A stretch of DNA of 64,000 nt from Pyrus communis. Its lineage: Eukaryota > Streptophyta > Magnoliopsida > Rosales > Rosaceae. Below, piece after piece: positions 33,663-45,949 of the stretch. Numbering within the stretch: the stretch's first letter is position 1; every line of letters begins with the position of its first letter. The notes below the pieces were generated by a model. The model did not search any database, had not been told where the DNA came from, and saw only the letters and a program-made list of their open reading frames with translations. The position numbers and the translations under genes were made by a program. Location of the stretch: positions 16,071,799 to 16,135,798 of the forward strand of contig NC_084813.1 of NCBI RefSeq assembly GCF_963583255.1, in the 5' to 3' direction.

Positions 33663-35717
33663 TGACACATCCCGATCGGAGTCGAGGCATGTTGGCCGTC
33701 ACCCGAAGGTGACATAACCAAAAGTGTAAGTGATGTAAAAATGTGAATAAATTAAAGCCGAAACTATGACTTATTTAAACTAATAAAGTGAGTGTGCAAT
33801 CAAAACTAGTTAGTACTTAATACACAACCGGAAGTAGTTCCCACATTTATTAGGGGTATGTCAGAATCGATGGCTAATCCTCGTACGCCACAGAGTAATT
33901 TAGCTATCTAGGACCTGGAGGGGCGAAAAACAGAAGGGTGAGTGTTCAAAAAACAAAGGTTTATAAAACACGGTTATTTTCCGAACATACTAACCCCTCG
34001 CTGTAAAACATGTATAGTTTCCAGAAAATCATATTACGTATAAGTATGAAATCAAATGCAAATCAACAATAATTCCATAAATATGCCAATCATAATATAT
34101 CAACAGTAGCATAATAAAATCAGATGCTCATCGATCTATGCTAGCACACAAGTCGGAGTCGCCTAATGCAACATGTACAACTGAACTGATGCTCATCAAT
34201 CTATGCTAGCACACAAGTCAGAGTTGCCTAATACAACCTATACGACAGGACTGGGTGTAATCATAATATACGCTCTAGTGCTAAAATCATGTGATCAGAG
34301 TTGCCTAATGCAACCCATACGACAGGACTGGGCGTAATCATAATATACGCTCTAGTGCTACAATCACGTGAAGACTGGCGTTATTGCAACATGTAAGACA
34401 AGATGTCGGAGTTGCCTATTGCAACATGTACAACATGACTAACACCTACTTGGATCTAAGGCGAGCGTTAACACCGGGTGCAGCAATGATGGGCAAGCAC
34501 TAACATTGGGTGCAGCAATGATGAGCAAACTACATAAATATAAGCATGCCATAACAATTCAATAATTCTAGTCAACATAATAAACTTACATGCACATCTC
34601 ATAGTATTATTTAGCATTTCACAACAGTACAACATTTCTTATAACATTATTTAATCATGGCATAATAGGCATAAATCAATTCCAAAGCATTTGTGGAAAC
34701 TATAAAACTTTATATATCATATATATGAAAACAAATGCCCACCCACTAATACGTCGATGGATCGTAGCCTCCTAGCCTCGCTTGTCCTCGTACGTCCTCT
34801 TGATAAGTCTCACCTATGTGGGAAATAACTAAACTAATTAATTAATAAGGACATGTTAAAAGGCTAGGAAAAAAAAACCCCATAGTTTGCTCAAACGGAG
34901 GGTTTAAATATACGAAAATGTTCTACTAGATAACGCGGACCTATACATGTTGACCACTCACCGGCGGGTGGTCGAACGTGCCGTCACGCACCACCAGGTC
35001 ACAGCCAAACACGCATGCCACGTGTCTGACACGTTTGAGAGACTAATAGGAGTATTTCATCAGATTTGACGGAATATTCTGTTAACCCTAACGGCTCAAT
35101 TACCTTTATGGCGTCAGAATATTTCATTATGTCTAACAGAATATTCTGTCTTCTTCTCCAGTGGACCTCTACCGCCGGCACCCTCGGCACCATTAGAAAC
35201 TGGAGAATTTGGCCAGAGTCTGGAGAAATTTCAAACCTTCATATCCTCTTCATTTCTCAACCATTTTCGACAAATTCTATATGGAAATGAAGCTCAGGAA
35301 GAGGAGAATAAGGTTGTACCTTCCAAAAGTCCAAAAATGGATAGGAAATGGATCAAAATGGACTCGAGACTCTCAGCCTTACTTTTGTTGTCTCAAACCC
35401 GTGGTTTTGCTTGTTGGCTCCACTTTAAAACTAGGCTAGTGGCCTCGGGGAGTCACCTAGATGCTTCTAAACCTTCTAAAAATGTGCAACTCGAATGGAA
35501 AGTTGTGGAGAAAATCACCCCCGAGTTAGAGCTTCTGAGTTACTCCGAGTTGAATACTCAAAACTCGTCCATTTCATGATCGGTTGGTACGAATATGTTC
35601 GTAGGAACGAGAAGAACACGATGGTGGTGGTTGCAAGCTCAATCTATGAAGTTTGGTGGTGGTGTATGTGTGTTCCAGAGAATAGAGGGTCTGAAGATAG
35701 AAAAAGAAAGAGAAGAT

Positions 35718-35765
<48 letters not shown>

Positions 35766-36230
35766 AAGATATATATATATATTAAGTTTTCTAATTGGCT
35801 TAGGAGAAAAAAAATCTGATTGGGTGAGAGAATTGAGGAGAGTGACTGATTGGTGGTGAAAACAGGTCACAGGTCCAATTTTAAAGAGGGAAGGGATCAG
35901 ATTTCATGCAATATAAAACTACAAGAAATCTATAAAATCTGACTCACCCTATCTAAAATAGTGTTTCCAACACTGGCTAATTTGCACACGCGTGTACAAT
36001 TCTACCTGTTGTTAACGCACTTTAAATAAACACAACATTTTCATTACAAGTCCGTTTCGGGTCTCACTCGCGCTCATGCATTCGTAATGAGTACTATTAA
36101 ATTACGATAACGAGAAAAATTATTAAAAGCCAAATAAGTACGTCCAAGTCACTTTGCCAACAAGGGCATAAATGTCAACTTACACACTCAGGGATAGAAT
36201 TACATAAAAAATGAGGGACGGGTTGTCACA
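33663..36230 (-). repeat. 3' LTR of the Tekay/Del-like element
   Basis: 2568 bp, TGACACATCCC ... GGGTTGTCACA on the plus strand. It matches the right LTR throughout, including the GTCGGAGTTGCCTAATGCAA minisatellite, the CCTCGGGGAGTC block and a (GA)n tract. The two LTRs differ at many sites and indels, so the insertion is old. Confidence 0.9.
35717..35768. repeat. (GA)n microsatellite in the 3' LTR
   Basis: About 20 GA units with interruptions, then (TA)n. The counterpart in the other LTR is at 44726-44780, so it was present before insertion. Confidence 0.95.
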
Positions 36231-36239
36231 ACCTACCCA

Positions 36240-37700
36240 TTTAAGAAAATTTTGTCCCCGAAATTTCAACACTACTGAAAATCATAATTAAAGAACGAAC
36301 ATGGATAAAGATCTTGCATACACTCATCTATCTCCCAGTAACTTCCCCAACAGAGTTACTTGTCCATAAGACTTTCACCAACGAATGGTCTTGTTCTTGA
36401 GAACTTTGTCTTTCCAGTTAAGAATCGTCACTAAAACCTCATCATAAGTCAAATCTGGATTAATCTCTAACGGCTAAGGAGGAATCACATGTGACGGATT
36501 AGAGACATATCTTCGTAGCATGGACACGTGGAACACTTTATACACTCTCGACAAATTTAGAGGTAGATCCAGTCGGTAAGCAACTTCATCAATTCGCTCA
36601 ATGATTTGGTATTGCCCGATGTAACGAGGGCTTAGCTTTCCTTTCTTCCCAAAATGTACAATGCCTTTCCAGGGTGATAACTTTAAGAATACCCAATCTT
36701 CAACCTTATATACTCTGTATGTCGAATGTCTGTTGGCTATACTTTTTTGTCGATTCTGGGCTGCCTTTAGATTACCCTTTATTACTTAGATGTTCTATTC
36801 GACTCATTTATGATTTCAGGGCCCACCAAAACTCTTTCACTAACTTCGGACCAACACAACGGTGTACGACATGGTTTCCTATAAAGCGCCTCAAATGGTG
36901 ACATGCTAATGCTAGAGTAAAAGCTGTTGTTATAGGCGAATTCTATTAGAGGTAAGCGCGTATGCCATGATTCTCCGAACTGCAAGACTAAAGATCTCAG
37001 CATGTCTTCCAACGTCTGAATAATTCTCTCTAACTGCCCATCGGTATGAGGGTGATAAGCAGTGCTATAAAGTAAGTTCAAACCTAGCACTTCTTGAAAA
37101 GCTACCTAGAATTTCGAAGTAAATATGGGGTCCAGATAAAAAATAATACTAACTGGAACACCATGATACTTGACAATTTCAGAGACGAAAAGTTTGGCCA
37201 ATCAACTCAATGGGTAGTTCTCACAAACAGGTAGGAAGTGCGCTGACTTGGTAAGCCGATCTACAATCACCAAGATACCATCATAGCGATTTCATGTACG
37301 AGGTAGCTTGTACATGAAATTATCTTCCCATTTCCACCGGGGTATAGGAAGTGGCTATAGCAACCCGAATGGTTTCTTTCTTTCTGCCTTGACCTGCTAA
37401 TAGATTGGACAATGACTCACGTACTTCCCAATTTCTCTTTTCATTCCTGGCTAGTAGTAAAAAGGTCGAATAGTATGATACATTTTAGTACTCCCGGATG
37501 CATCGCATAAGTTGAGATATGCGCCTTATCGAGTATTTCTCTATTCAGTCATTCCACATTCGGTACATACATTCAATCGCCTTGCATAAGCATTCCATCA
37601 GGTCTTTGAATCCTTAGATCTCATCTGTTGTCATTTAACATCACTTGCTTTAACTCTTGGAATTTGGAGTCATTCGTCTAAGCCTCGAGAACACGATCTA
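36240..37700 (-). pseudogene. Integrase and chromodomain-like tail of the Tekay/Del-like element
   Basis: The clearest block is at 37090-36782: YSTAYHPHTDGQLERIIQTL then IEFAYNNSFYSSISMSPFEA, the C-terminal half of the catalytic core around the conserved Glu. Further on, LSPRYIGQYQIIERI, VFHVSMLRRYV, and DEVLVTILNWKDKVLKNK resemble the GPY/F region and the start of the chromodomain. Stops and shifts interrupt it. Confidence 0.78.
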
Positions 37701-37740
37701 ATAAAACTGGTCTAACTTGAAAGTTGGCAAGTAGAGCTCC

Positions 37741-38990
37741 CTAATGATCCACTCCCCAAGTGGTTCCAATAGATCTTAGGTCGGTGAGAAGAGGAACATG
37801 ACATGCATAAAGAGCATTGAGTCGACCATGAGATTTCCTACTGAGATTATTTGCTACAATATTTGCATGACCAGGGTGATACTCGATAGTGCAATCATAA
37901 TCACTGATCAATTCCATCCATCTACGTTGCCGGAAATCAAGTTCTTTTTTAGTAAAGATATACTTGAGGCTTTTTTGGTCAGTGAAGATTCGACATGTTT
38001 CCCCATAAATATAATGCTGCCAAATTTTCAAAGTGAAAACAATAGCTGCCAATTCAAGATCATAAGTAGGATAATTCATCTCATGGGGTTTTAATTGTCG
38101 TGAAGCATACGCAATCACCTTTCCATGCTACATCAACACACAACCCAGACCATTTAAAGAAGCGTCACTATAGATCTCGAAATTCCCACTGTCATCGGGA
38201 AATGCCAAAACATATGCATGAGTAAGACAGTACTTCAACTGTTGAAAACTCCGTTCACATTCATCACTCCATTCGAAATTAACTTTTTTCCTAGTCAACC
38301 TTGTCAGAGGTAGGCTATGACTAAGAAGTCTTTCACAAAGCGTCAATAGTAGCCAGCAAGACCAAGAAAACTTCCTACTTTAGTGACAATCTGAGGTTGC
38401 TCCCAGTTTTCCACTATTGTTACTTTATGGGGATCCCCAAGAACACCCTAAACTTATATCACGTGTCCTAAGAAAGACACATGATCTAGCTAGAATTGGC
38501 ACTTACTGAATTTAGCATGTAGTTGATTCTCCCTTAGCTTCTTCAAAACCAGACGTAAATGTTTAGCATGGTCAACCTCACTCTTAGAATACACCAGAAT
38601 GTCATCAATGAAAACAATAACGAACCTATCAAGGTACGGATGGAATGCCCAATTCATCAGGTCCATAAAAGTTGTTGAAGCATTAGTCAACCCAAATGGC
38701 ATCACGAGAAACTCATAATGACCATATTGAGTTTGGAAGGCTGTTTTTGGAACATCATCACTTCTGATCTTCAATTGATAATAGCCAGACCTTAGATCGA
38801 TTTCAAGAAAACACAAGCACCATGAAGCTGATAAAAAGATCATTGATATGAGGCAACGAATAACTATTTTTAATTGTCACCTGATTCAGTTGTCTATAAT
38901 CGATACATAGCCTCAATATCCCGTCTTTCTTCCTTACAAACAAGACTGGAGCTCCCCAAGGGAAAATGCTTGGCTGAATAAAACCCTTAC
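37741..38990 (-). pseudogene. Reverse transcriptase and RNase H of the Tekay/Del-like element
   Basis: RT at 38843-38490 reads from [12 protein letters not shown] through MPFGLTNA to [18 protein letters not shown], with the Y/F-x-D-D motif intact as FIDD. RNase H at 38346-37741 has [45 protein letters not shown] and [21 protein letters not shown]. Stops separate the blocks (near 38124 and 38440). Confidence 0.88.
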
Positions 38991-39239
38991 CAACAAGTTC
39001 TTACAACTGGGTTTTTAATTCCCTCAACTCCGCAGGAGCCATACAATAAGGAGTTAGAGAAATAGGGTCGGTACCTGGGATTAGGTCGATAATGAACTCT
39101 ACCTCATGATCCGGTGGTAGGTCAGGTAAATTGCCGAGAAAAACATCAGGAAAGTGTCTGACTACTCGAACGTCTTGCCGGGAAAAACATCAGTCATCAT
39201 TACATGAGCCAATTAGCCTTGACACCCCTTCCTCAACAT

Positions 39240-39640
39240 CTATTTCACCCTCATGGTAGAGATAACTTTATGTTTCAAACCGCCATGTTCATCGAAAAAA
39301 GTTACCATAAGCATGCCCGGCCGATGAAAGGTAACAATCTTCTGGTGACAATTCAACATGGCATGATTGTAATCTAACCAATCCATGCCCAAGATAATAT
39401 CGAAATCAACGATGTCCAAGGGAACAAGATTCGCTAGCATTATGACATCCTCAATAAGAACGGGACATCCTTGATACTCTTAACTAATATAACAAACTTC
39501 ACACCTAGGCATCGAGAACTCCAACTCATAACCGAGGGGAGTGGGGTGAGGTTGAGTTTTTTGAGCAAATGTATGGGAAATGACTGAATTTGTAGCACTC
39601 GAGTCAATTAAGATTCTAGCAAAATGGCCAAAAACATTCA
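39240..39640 (-). pseudogene. Aspartic protease of the Tekay/Del-like element
   Basis: LANLVPLDIVDFDIILGMDW and YNHAMLNC (39440-39345) are the conserved protease flap/second-half motif. The active site upstream reads LIDSSATNSVISH (about 39570-39610) where D-S/T-G-A is expected, so the catalytic triad Gly is lost. A stop lies in between at about 39480. Confidence 0.78.
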
Positions 39641-39929
39641 ACGTACCTCTGGTCAAGTCGGGGCTACCTTGAGCATCCTACAAGGTGATGTGATTGACAC
39701 AACCCTGTGCCTGTTGTCGACCTCCATAACCCTTATTTCCCTGGTTGCCGCGACTCTAATTGCCTCGACCCTGGTTGGTTTGATTAGTTTGCCTGGTCAA
39801 ACTGCCACTGCTAGAGGCTACATTAAGATTTTGGGATTGTCCTCCAGCGTACCACTGCGTTCCGCCGCCCTGATACGACGTATAACCCCCTGGTATTGTG
39901 GATGGCTTCCCTAGTAATAGGGAACCTCA

Positions 39930-41130
39930 GGCGAGTACTGATATATTATTCCTTGGTACTGGGGTATGTCACCCTGATAATGAAAAACACCTTCATAACC
40001 TGTATGTTGATAAGTACCAGGTCCTTGAATCTCCTAAAAATGAACTGCAGGTGGTAAAGTAAGAGGTTGAAGTTTTTGATTTTGAGGGTATTGAAGAGCT
40101 CTATGCCCCATCTGACCACAAGTATAGCACTTACTATTTCCTTCTTTACACTCACTGAAATGACGGTTATTGCATCTGTGATAGAGCGGAGCACCAGAAT
40201 TTCTAGGGTTCCTGTGATTCTAAAAGCGGAACTGTCTGTGGACTTGCCACCCCTTCGCGTCGTGTTGGAACTTGAACTACGGCTCAATGATCTAGAACTA
40301 TTACCACTTCTCTTGAAATTCTAAGTCTTTCGAGGGCCAAAAGATGACTGCTATGTGTTATTTTCCTCTAAGTATTATTATTATTATCATCTTCATCATC
40401 GTCATCATCAGGAGCATTCTCGAAATCTTCAACACAAAGCAGAACCTCAAAGAATTCTTGGTAGGTAGAGCATGGAGTAAAAGTTGCCAAAGAACGCAAT
40501 CGCTTACTAGTCCCTTTCTTAAAATAACAGAGCATTTCTCTGGGATTCCCAGCGATCTCAGGACAATAACGGGATAAGTCAGTGAACTTTCAGTGGTACT
40601 CTATGACTAACATTTTTCCTTGCTTCAACTTTACGAATTCTTCTCTCTTTCTATCCTTGTACTTCGGAGGTGTGAATCTAGCCTTAAATAGGCGCCTGAA
40701 AACATCTCAATATGTGGCATCTTAAGCAAACAACGGGCGTGACTCCTGAGCCCACCATGATCCAGCTCCCAAATGGAAGAACCAAGTTGTTGTCTTGACC
40801 CATCTATCCTCTCGAAGATTCCCTTGTTGCTGCATAACTCAAAAAGTCTTCTCAACATGGTCGATCCAAACCTAGAATTTCTCAGGTCCCTCATTGCCAA
40901 AGAAATTATTTATCTTAAGATGGGATACAGTCTCTAAGGTGGTCCTCTAGGGAGGATGAAGTGTGGACTGAATGGCGTTGGCGATAGCCTCACCGGGTTG
41001 CCCAAAATCGAGAAAATTAGTCTCAGAAGGGACATGTGGCGCTCTATGAGGTGGCATGATTCTGACATCAAAGATAAAAAATTATTAGAACTTATAGCAC
41101 ATATGAAGGATGTAGGACTACCAAACCTAT
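39930..41130 (-). pseudogene. Gag of the Tekay/Del-like element
   Basis: Capsid-like blocks in shifting frames (FRRLFKARF..PKYKDRKREEF, YCPEIAGNPREMLCYF) lie at 40500-40720. A zinc knuckle, CYTCGQMGHRALQY, is at about 40090-40135, where the final Cys of the CCHC motif is replaced by Tyr. A run of Asp/Asn codons lies near 40380-40410. Confidence 0.75.
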
Positions 41131-41142
41131 GCTCTAATACCA
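41131..41142 (-). promoter_or_regulatory. Primer-binding site (initiator Met tRNA type)
   Basis: Minus strand TGGTATTAGAGC, three bases inside the 5' LTR. One C to T change from the usual TGGTATCAGAGC. Confidence 0.75.
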
Positions 41143-41693
41143 AACTGACACACCCCGACCGAAGTCGAGGCATGCTGGCTATCACCCGAAGGTGACGTAA
41201 CCAAAAGTGTAAGTGATGTAAAATGTGAATAAATTAAAACCAAAACTAGAACTTATTTAAACTAATAAAGTGAGTGTGCAATCGAAACTAGGTAGTACTT
41301 AATACACAACCGGAAATAGTTCCTACATTTATTAGGGGTATGTCAGAATCGCCGGCTAATCCTCGTAAGCCACAAAGTAATTCAGCTATTCAGGACCTGG
41401 AGAGGTGAAAAACAGAAGAGTGAGTGGGCAAAAACAAAGGTTTATAAAACACTATTATTTTCCCAACATACTAAACCCTTGCTGTAAAACATGTATAGTT
41501 TCCAGAAAATCATACACTACGTATAAGTATGAAATCAAATGCAAATCAATAATAAGTCTAGAAATATGCCAATCACAATATCTCAATAGTAGCATAATAA
41601 AATCAAATGCTCATCGATCTATGCTAGCACACAAGTTGGAGTCACCTAATGCAACCTGTACGACTGAACTGATGCTCATCAATCTATGCTAGC

Positions 41694-43332
41694 TGATAGA
41701 CTCATATTTATACAAGTTTTTATTACCTTAGTACTTGGATTATGTATAGCTTTCATCCCTTATTAGTAGTTTACTTGTGGTTTTCTTATTTTGTAGGATT
41801 AATTGAAAGAAAGGGATTTTGAGGCAAATAAGAGAAGTTTTGAGAGCCTAAAAACGGTCCGTAAACATTCAAAGGAAGTTCACAGGATATCAAAGCGATG
41901 CCTAAAACATGGAGGTGACACAATTTGGAAAATTTGGGATATGAGAGTTTTTGTCCAACGATTTTGATGGGCTGCCATTTATTTATCCCGAGGAACCTCA
42001 TTGCATACCATATATGGATCAAAAGATGTGGAAGTCTTCTTTCAAATAGAGTTGGAATCATGTCAATCCGATATTCCTGCAGTGAATTATGATCATCTTA
42101 GTGATTGCTATTCGGATTTCCAAGTTCGGTTAACTTTGCATTTCAAGTGATTTAGGCCAAAATTTGTGCAGTTCACTTAAGTTAGAGATTTAAAGCCCAA
42201 CAAGTAAATTAGTCTGACTAGTGTGATAGAGAAGTATGAGCTGCCCTTTTAGGCCCAATAATGCACTTAATCTTCATCAAAATACGAGTGGAGGGTGGAG
42301 ATGAAAAGCAAAAAAATAAAAAAAATGAAAAAATAATTGTGGGGATTGATCGGTTTGGTTCCAAGCAGCTGTTGCTGGGAATAAAGGGGAATAAAAGGGA
42401 AAACAGCTCGAGACTTGAACGGCGGCAAAAAAGAAAAAAAAAAAAAAAAGCAGAAGAGGGGGAGGAAGGCACGCAAGAGTTCAGGTGCTTGCGGAGGGCA
42501 AAAATCTCCTTCGGTTCAAGGGTTTCTCATGCTTTTCTTATCTTTAATTATGTTTTCCATGACTGTGTTTCTAAATTCTTTTGCTAAGGCTAGAATGTAG
42601 CCATACAAGAATATTTTGTGTTTTTAGCTATTTGATTATCCAAGACAATATCTGTTATGTTGATTCGTTTGTTCTTTCGTTCTTAACGATTGGCCATCAC
42701 TTGTATGAATTAGTAAGTGTTTGTTGCAGGTTCATAGGCATACACCCATGTTATGTTCTTGATCGAATCATGAATTTGAGATCACAATTTACTAGAAGTA
42801 TACACCATGTTCTAGGTTTTGTGTGGTTGTATAAAAGTTTCCATTGTACTTAGGGAACATCAAGGTGTGAAATCTAGGCATACACCATGCTAGTTGCTTC
42901 TTAGAAGAATATAATTTGATGCATACATCATGATTGGATTATAGAGTTGGGAAACTTAATCATCAACATGGGAGTTGTTAATTGGATAGTTGATAGCTAA
43001 GAATCAGAATAGGATTGTTATTGGTGAAATTGGATGTCTTAGCCTTTAACGTCTTGTTTGTTCTTAAGTTTTATTGTTATTGGTGTATTTATTTTCTTAA
43101 ACCTTCAACAATTTTATCCTTTAGTATTAACAACCAATATTTCCTTTAACTTTCTTGCTCAATAATATTTTCAATTTCATTTGTACTTGAATTGGTTAGT
43201 TATCGAATTAAATCACCGTTCCTTGTGGGATTCGACTCCGTACTTGCACTTCTATACCATCTACGAACCGTGCACTTGCGGATAAATGTGATTACAATTA
43301 ATCTATTTTAGGTTGCTCTAATTTACGCATCA
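41694..43332. mobile_element. Solo LTR nested in the 5' LTR, TSD CTAGC
   Basis: A 1639-bp segment TGATAGACTC ... TTTACGCATCA with TGAT/ATCA ends and a perfect CTAGC duplication (41689-41693 and 43333-43337). The sequence to either side joins to restore the LTR reading TATGCTAGCACACAAGTCGG seen at 34140. Its tail has the CCGTTCCTTGTGGGATTCGACTC motif common in plant gypsy LTRs. An A-rich tract lies at 42430-42450. No protein domains. Confidence 0.9.
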
Positions 43333-43335
43333 CTA

Positions 43336-43560
43336 GCACACAAGTCGGAGTTGCCTAATGCAACTTGTATGACAAGACTGCGTGTAATCATAATATACGC
43401 TTTAGTTCTACAATCAGATGAAGACTGGCGCTATTCGCAGTCACATACAAGTCGGAGTTGCCTATTGCAACTTGTACGACAAGATGTCAGAGTTGCCTAT
43501 TGCAACTTGTACGACAGGATGTCAAAGTTGCCTATTGCAACCTGTACAACATGACTGGCA
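43336..43560. repeat. LTR minisatellite, about 34-bp units with GTTGC...GCAAC dyad
   Basis: Tandem units GTCGGAGTTGCCTATTGCAA + CTTGTACGACAAGAT, each with a small inverted repeat. Copy number differs between LTRs (compare 34145-34440), and a diverged version is in the solo LTR at 2700-2920. Confidence 0.85.
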
Positions 43561-44725
43561 CCTACTTGGATCTAAGGTGAGCGTGCGATGCGGATGTGAA
43601 CATACACGTGAAAGACTGGCCTTGGCCTTGGGCGAGCACTAACATCTGGTGCAGCAATGATGAGCAGACTACATAAATATAAACATGCCATAACGATTCA
43701 ATAATTCTAGTCAACATAATAAACTTACCTGCGCATCCCGTAGTATTATTTTAGCATTTCACAACAGTACAACATTTCTTATAACATTATTTAATCATGG
43801 CATAATAGGCATAAATCAATTCAAAAGCATTTGTGGAAACTATAAAACTTTATATATCATATATATGAAAACAAATGCCCACTCACTGATACGTCAATGG
43901 ATCGTCGCCTCCTAGCCTCGCTTGTCCTCGTACATCCTCGGGATAAGTCTCACCTATGTGAGAAATAACTAACTAATTAATTAATAAGGATATAAACAAA
44001 AAGGCTAGGAAAAAAACCCCCATAGTTTGCTCAAACGGAGGGTTTAAATATACGAAAACGTTCTACTCGACGACGTGGACCCGTACACGTCTACCACTCG
44101 CCGGCCGGTGGCCAGACGCGCAGTCACGCGCCGCCAGGTCATGGCCACACGCACCTAACACGTTTGACAAACTGACAGAAGAATATTCCATCAGATTTGA
44201 TGGATATATTCCATTAACCCTAACGACTTCAGCTACCTTTAGCGATGTCAGAATTTTTCGTTAAGTTTGACGGAATATTCTGTCTTCTTCTCCAGTGGAC
44301 CTCCGCCGCCATCTGGTTCTTCGAAAACTGGAGAATTTGGTCGGATTCCGGAGAAATTTCAAACTTTCATATCTTCTTCATTTCTCAATCATTTTTGACA
44401 AACTTTATATAAACTCTCGGCCTTACTTTTGTGGTCTCAAACCCATGGTTTTCCTCGTCGACTCCACTTCAAAACTAGGCTAGTGGCCTCGGGGAGTCGC
44501 TTAGATGCTTCCAAACCTTCTAAAAATGTGCAACTCGAACGGAAAATAGTGGAGAAAATCACCCCCGAGTCAGAGCTTCCAAGTTGCTCCGAGTTGAACA
44601 CTCAAAACTCGTCCATTTCGTGACCGGTTGGTATGGATGTGTTCGTGGGAATAAGAGGAACACGATGGTGGTGGTTGCAAGCTCGATCTGTGAAGTTTGG
44701 TGGTGGTGCATGTGTGTTGTAGAAA

Positions 44726-44726
44726 G

Positions 44727-44780
<54 letters not shown>
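44726..44780. repeat. (GA)n microsatellite in the 5' LTR
   Basis: About 27 GA units with one interruption. Confidence 0.95.
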
Positions 44781-44783
<3 letters not shown>

Positions 44784-45229
44784 TTTGATTGGCTGAGGAG
44801 AAGAAAAAATCTAATTGGGTGAGAATTAAGGAGAGTGATTGATTGGTGGGTGAAAACAAGTCACGGGTCCAGTTTTAAAGAGGGAATGGATCAGGTTTCA
44901 TGCAATATAAACCTACAGGAAATCTATAAAATCTGACTCACCCTATCTAAAACAATGTTTCCAACACTGGATAATTTGCACACACGTGTACAATTCTACC
45001 CATTGTCACTTTAAATAAACGTAACATTTTCATTACAAGTCCATTTTGGGTCTAACTCGCGCTCACGTGTTCGTGACAACGAGTACTATTTAATTACGAT
45101 AACAAGAAAATTAATTAAAAGCCAAATAAGTACGTCCACGTCACTTTGCCAACAAGGACATAAATGTCAACTTACACACTCAGGGATACAATTACATTAA
45201 AAAAATTAGGAATGGGTCGTCATATTATG

Positions 45230-45949
45230 TGAGACCTATATAAATTTCTTGTAATGTATTATCTTACAAATTTGACAAATTATTAATTTTACACTTTATT
45301 CCCAAATCGAAACCGAACTTAAAAATTATTAACCGAAATTATTAATTTAACGGGTATAAAATTACCGAAGTTCTACTGTATTCTAACTCATATCCAAAGC
45401 AAATAAATATTCTAGTGACAACAACTGATGAGGTACATTAGGGATCACTAAACATTGTGAAAGGATTCACAAAATCCCAAATAATTTGTTATTTGCTACC
45501 TCCCCGTAGCACATAGGGTGTGCCGTAAGACTTAGGGCCGACACAACATTCTCATACCACTAATCATTTTAATACTCTGTTTAGTTAGAAACCACGCTAC
45601 TAGACTCGACAGATTCATAAATATTATCAAGACCGGTAAATTATTGAAGCACATGATGAGAGTAATAAGAGGAGGCAGAGTTCTGTGTGTCTAAGATGAA
45701 GGGTGTCGGTAGCACAATGGGCCACCAGACGTCTAAGAACAAGACACCCCTTGCGTGCAATTCCAAACTAAATAATGGAGCTATTACATTTCCTATAGGT
45801 TAACAGAATTATATGTAACTTGACAAAACACGGTACGGTTATTTTTTCCCCAGTTCGAAACAACAGCGACTTGTTTTACAGTCCATCCACGCCGATCAGT
45901 CCATTCACTTGTAAGGAAATGCATCACGAGCGAATCCCTGTCATCACTT
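45230..45949. other. Intergenic region, includes 3' UTR of the split-barrel gene
   Basis: AT-rich sequence with no gene seen. The right part should be the 3' UTR and terminator of the minus-strand gene. Confidence 0.5.

Larger units (their letters stand above)
33663..45224 (-). mobile_element. Full-length, decayed Tekay/Del-like chromovirus (Ty3/gypsy), TSD TTATG
   Basis: Both LTRs, a primer-binding site and all main domains are present in minus-strand order (5' LTR at the right). The whole is flanked by a perfect 5-bp duplication TTATG (33658-33662 and 45225-45229). The primer-binding site just inside the 5' LTR reads TGGTATTAGAGC on the minus strand (41131-41142), one mismatch from the initiator-Met tRNA type TGGTATCAGAGC. 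Gag, protease, RT, RNase H and integrase all carry stops and frame changes. The reverse transcriptase blocks ([46 protein letters not shown]) and a chromodomain-like tail place it near the Tekay/Del clade. The right LTR was itself interrupted by a solo LTR. Confidence 0.9.
41146..45224 (-). repeat. 5' LTR of the Tekay/Del-like element, split by a solo LTR
   Basis: Spans 4079 bp, or about 2435 bp after removing the 1639-bp insertion and 5-bp duplication. The inner end TGACACACCCCGACC and outer end GGGTCGTCATA match the 3' LTR. Confidence 0.88.

Noticed and set aside
35574..35870. Ser/Leu- and Arg/Glu-rich proteins in the LTRs
   Set aside because: They come from (GA)n and (CT)n microsatellites within the LTRs.
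43336..43560. A CRISPR-like array
   Set aside because: The units are contiguous tandem repeats with no unique spacers, inside a plant LTR.
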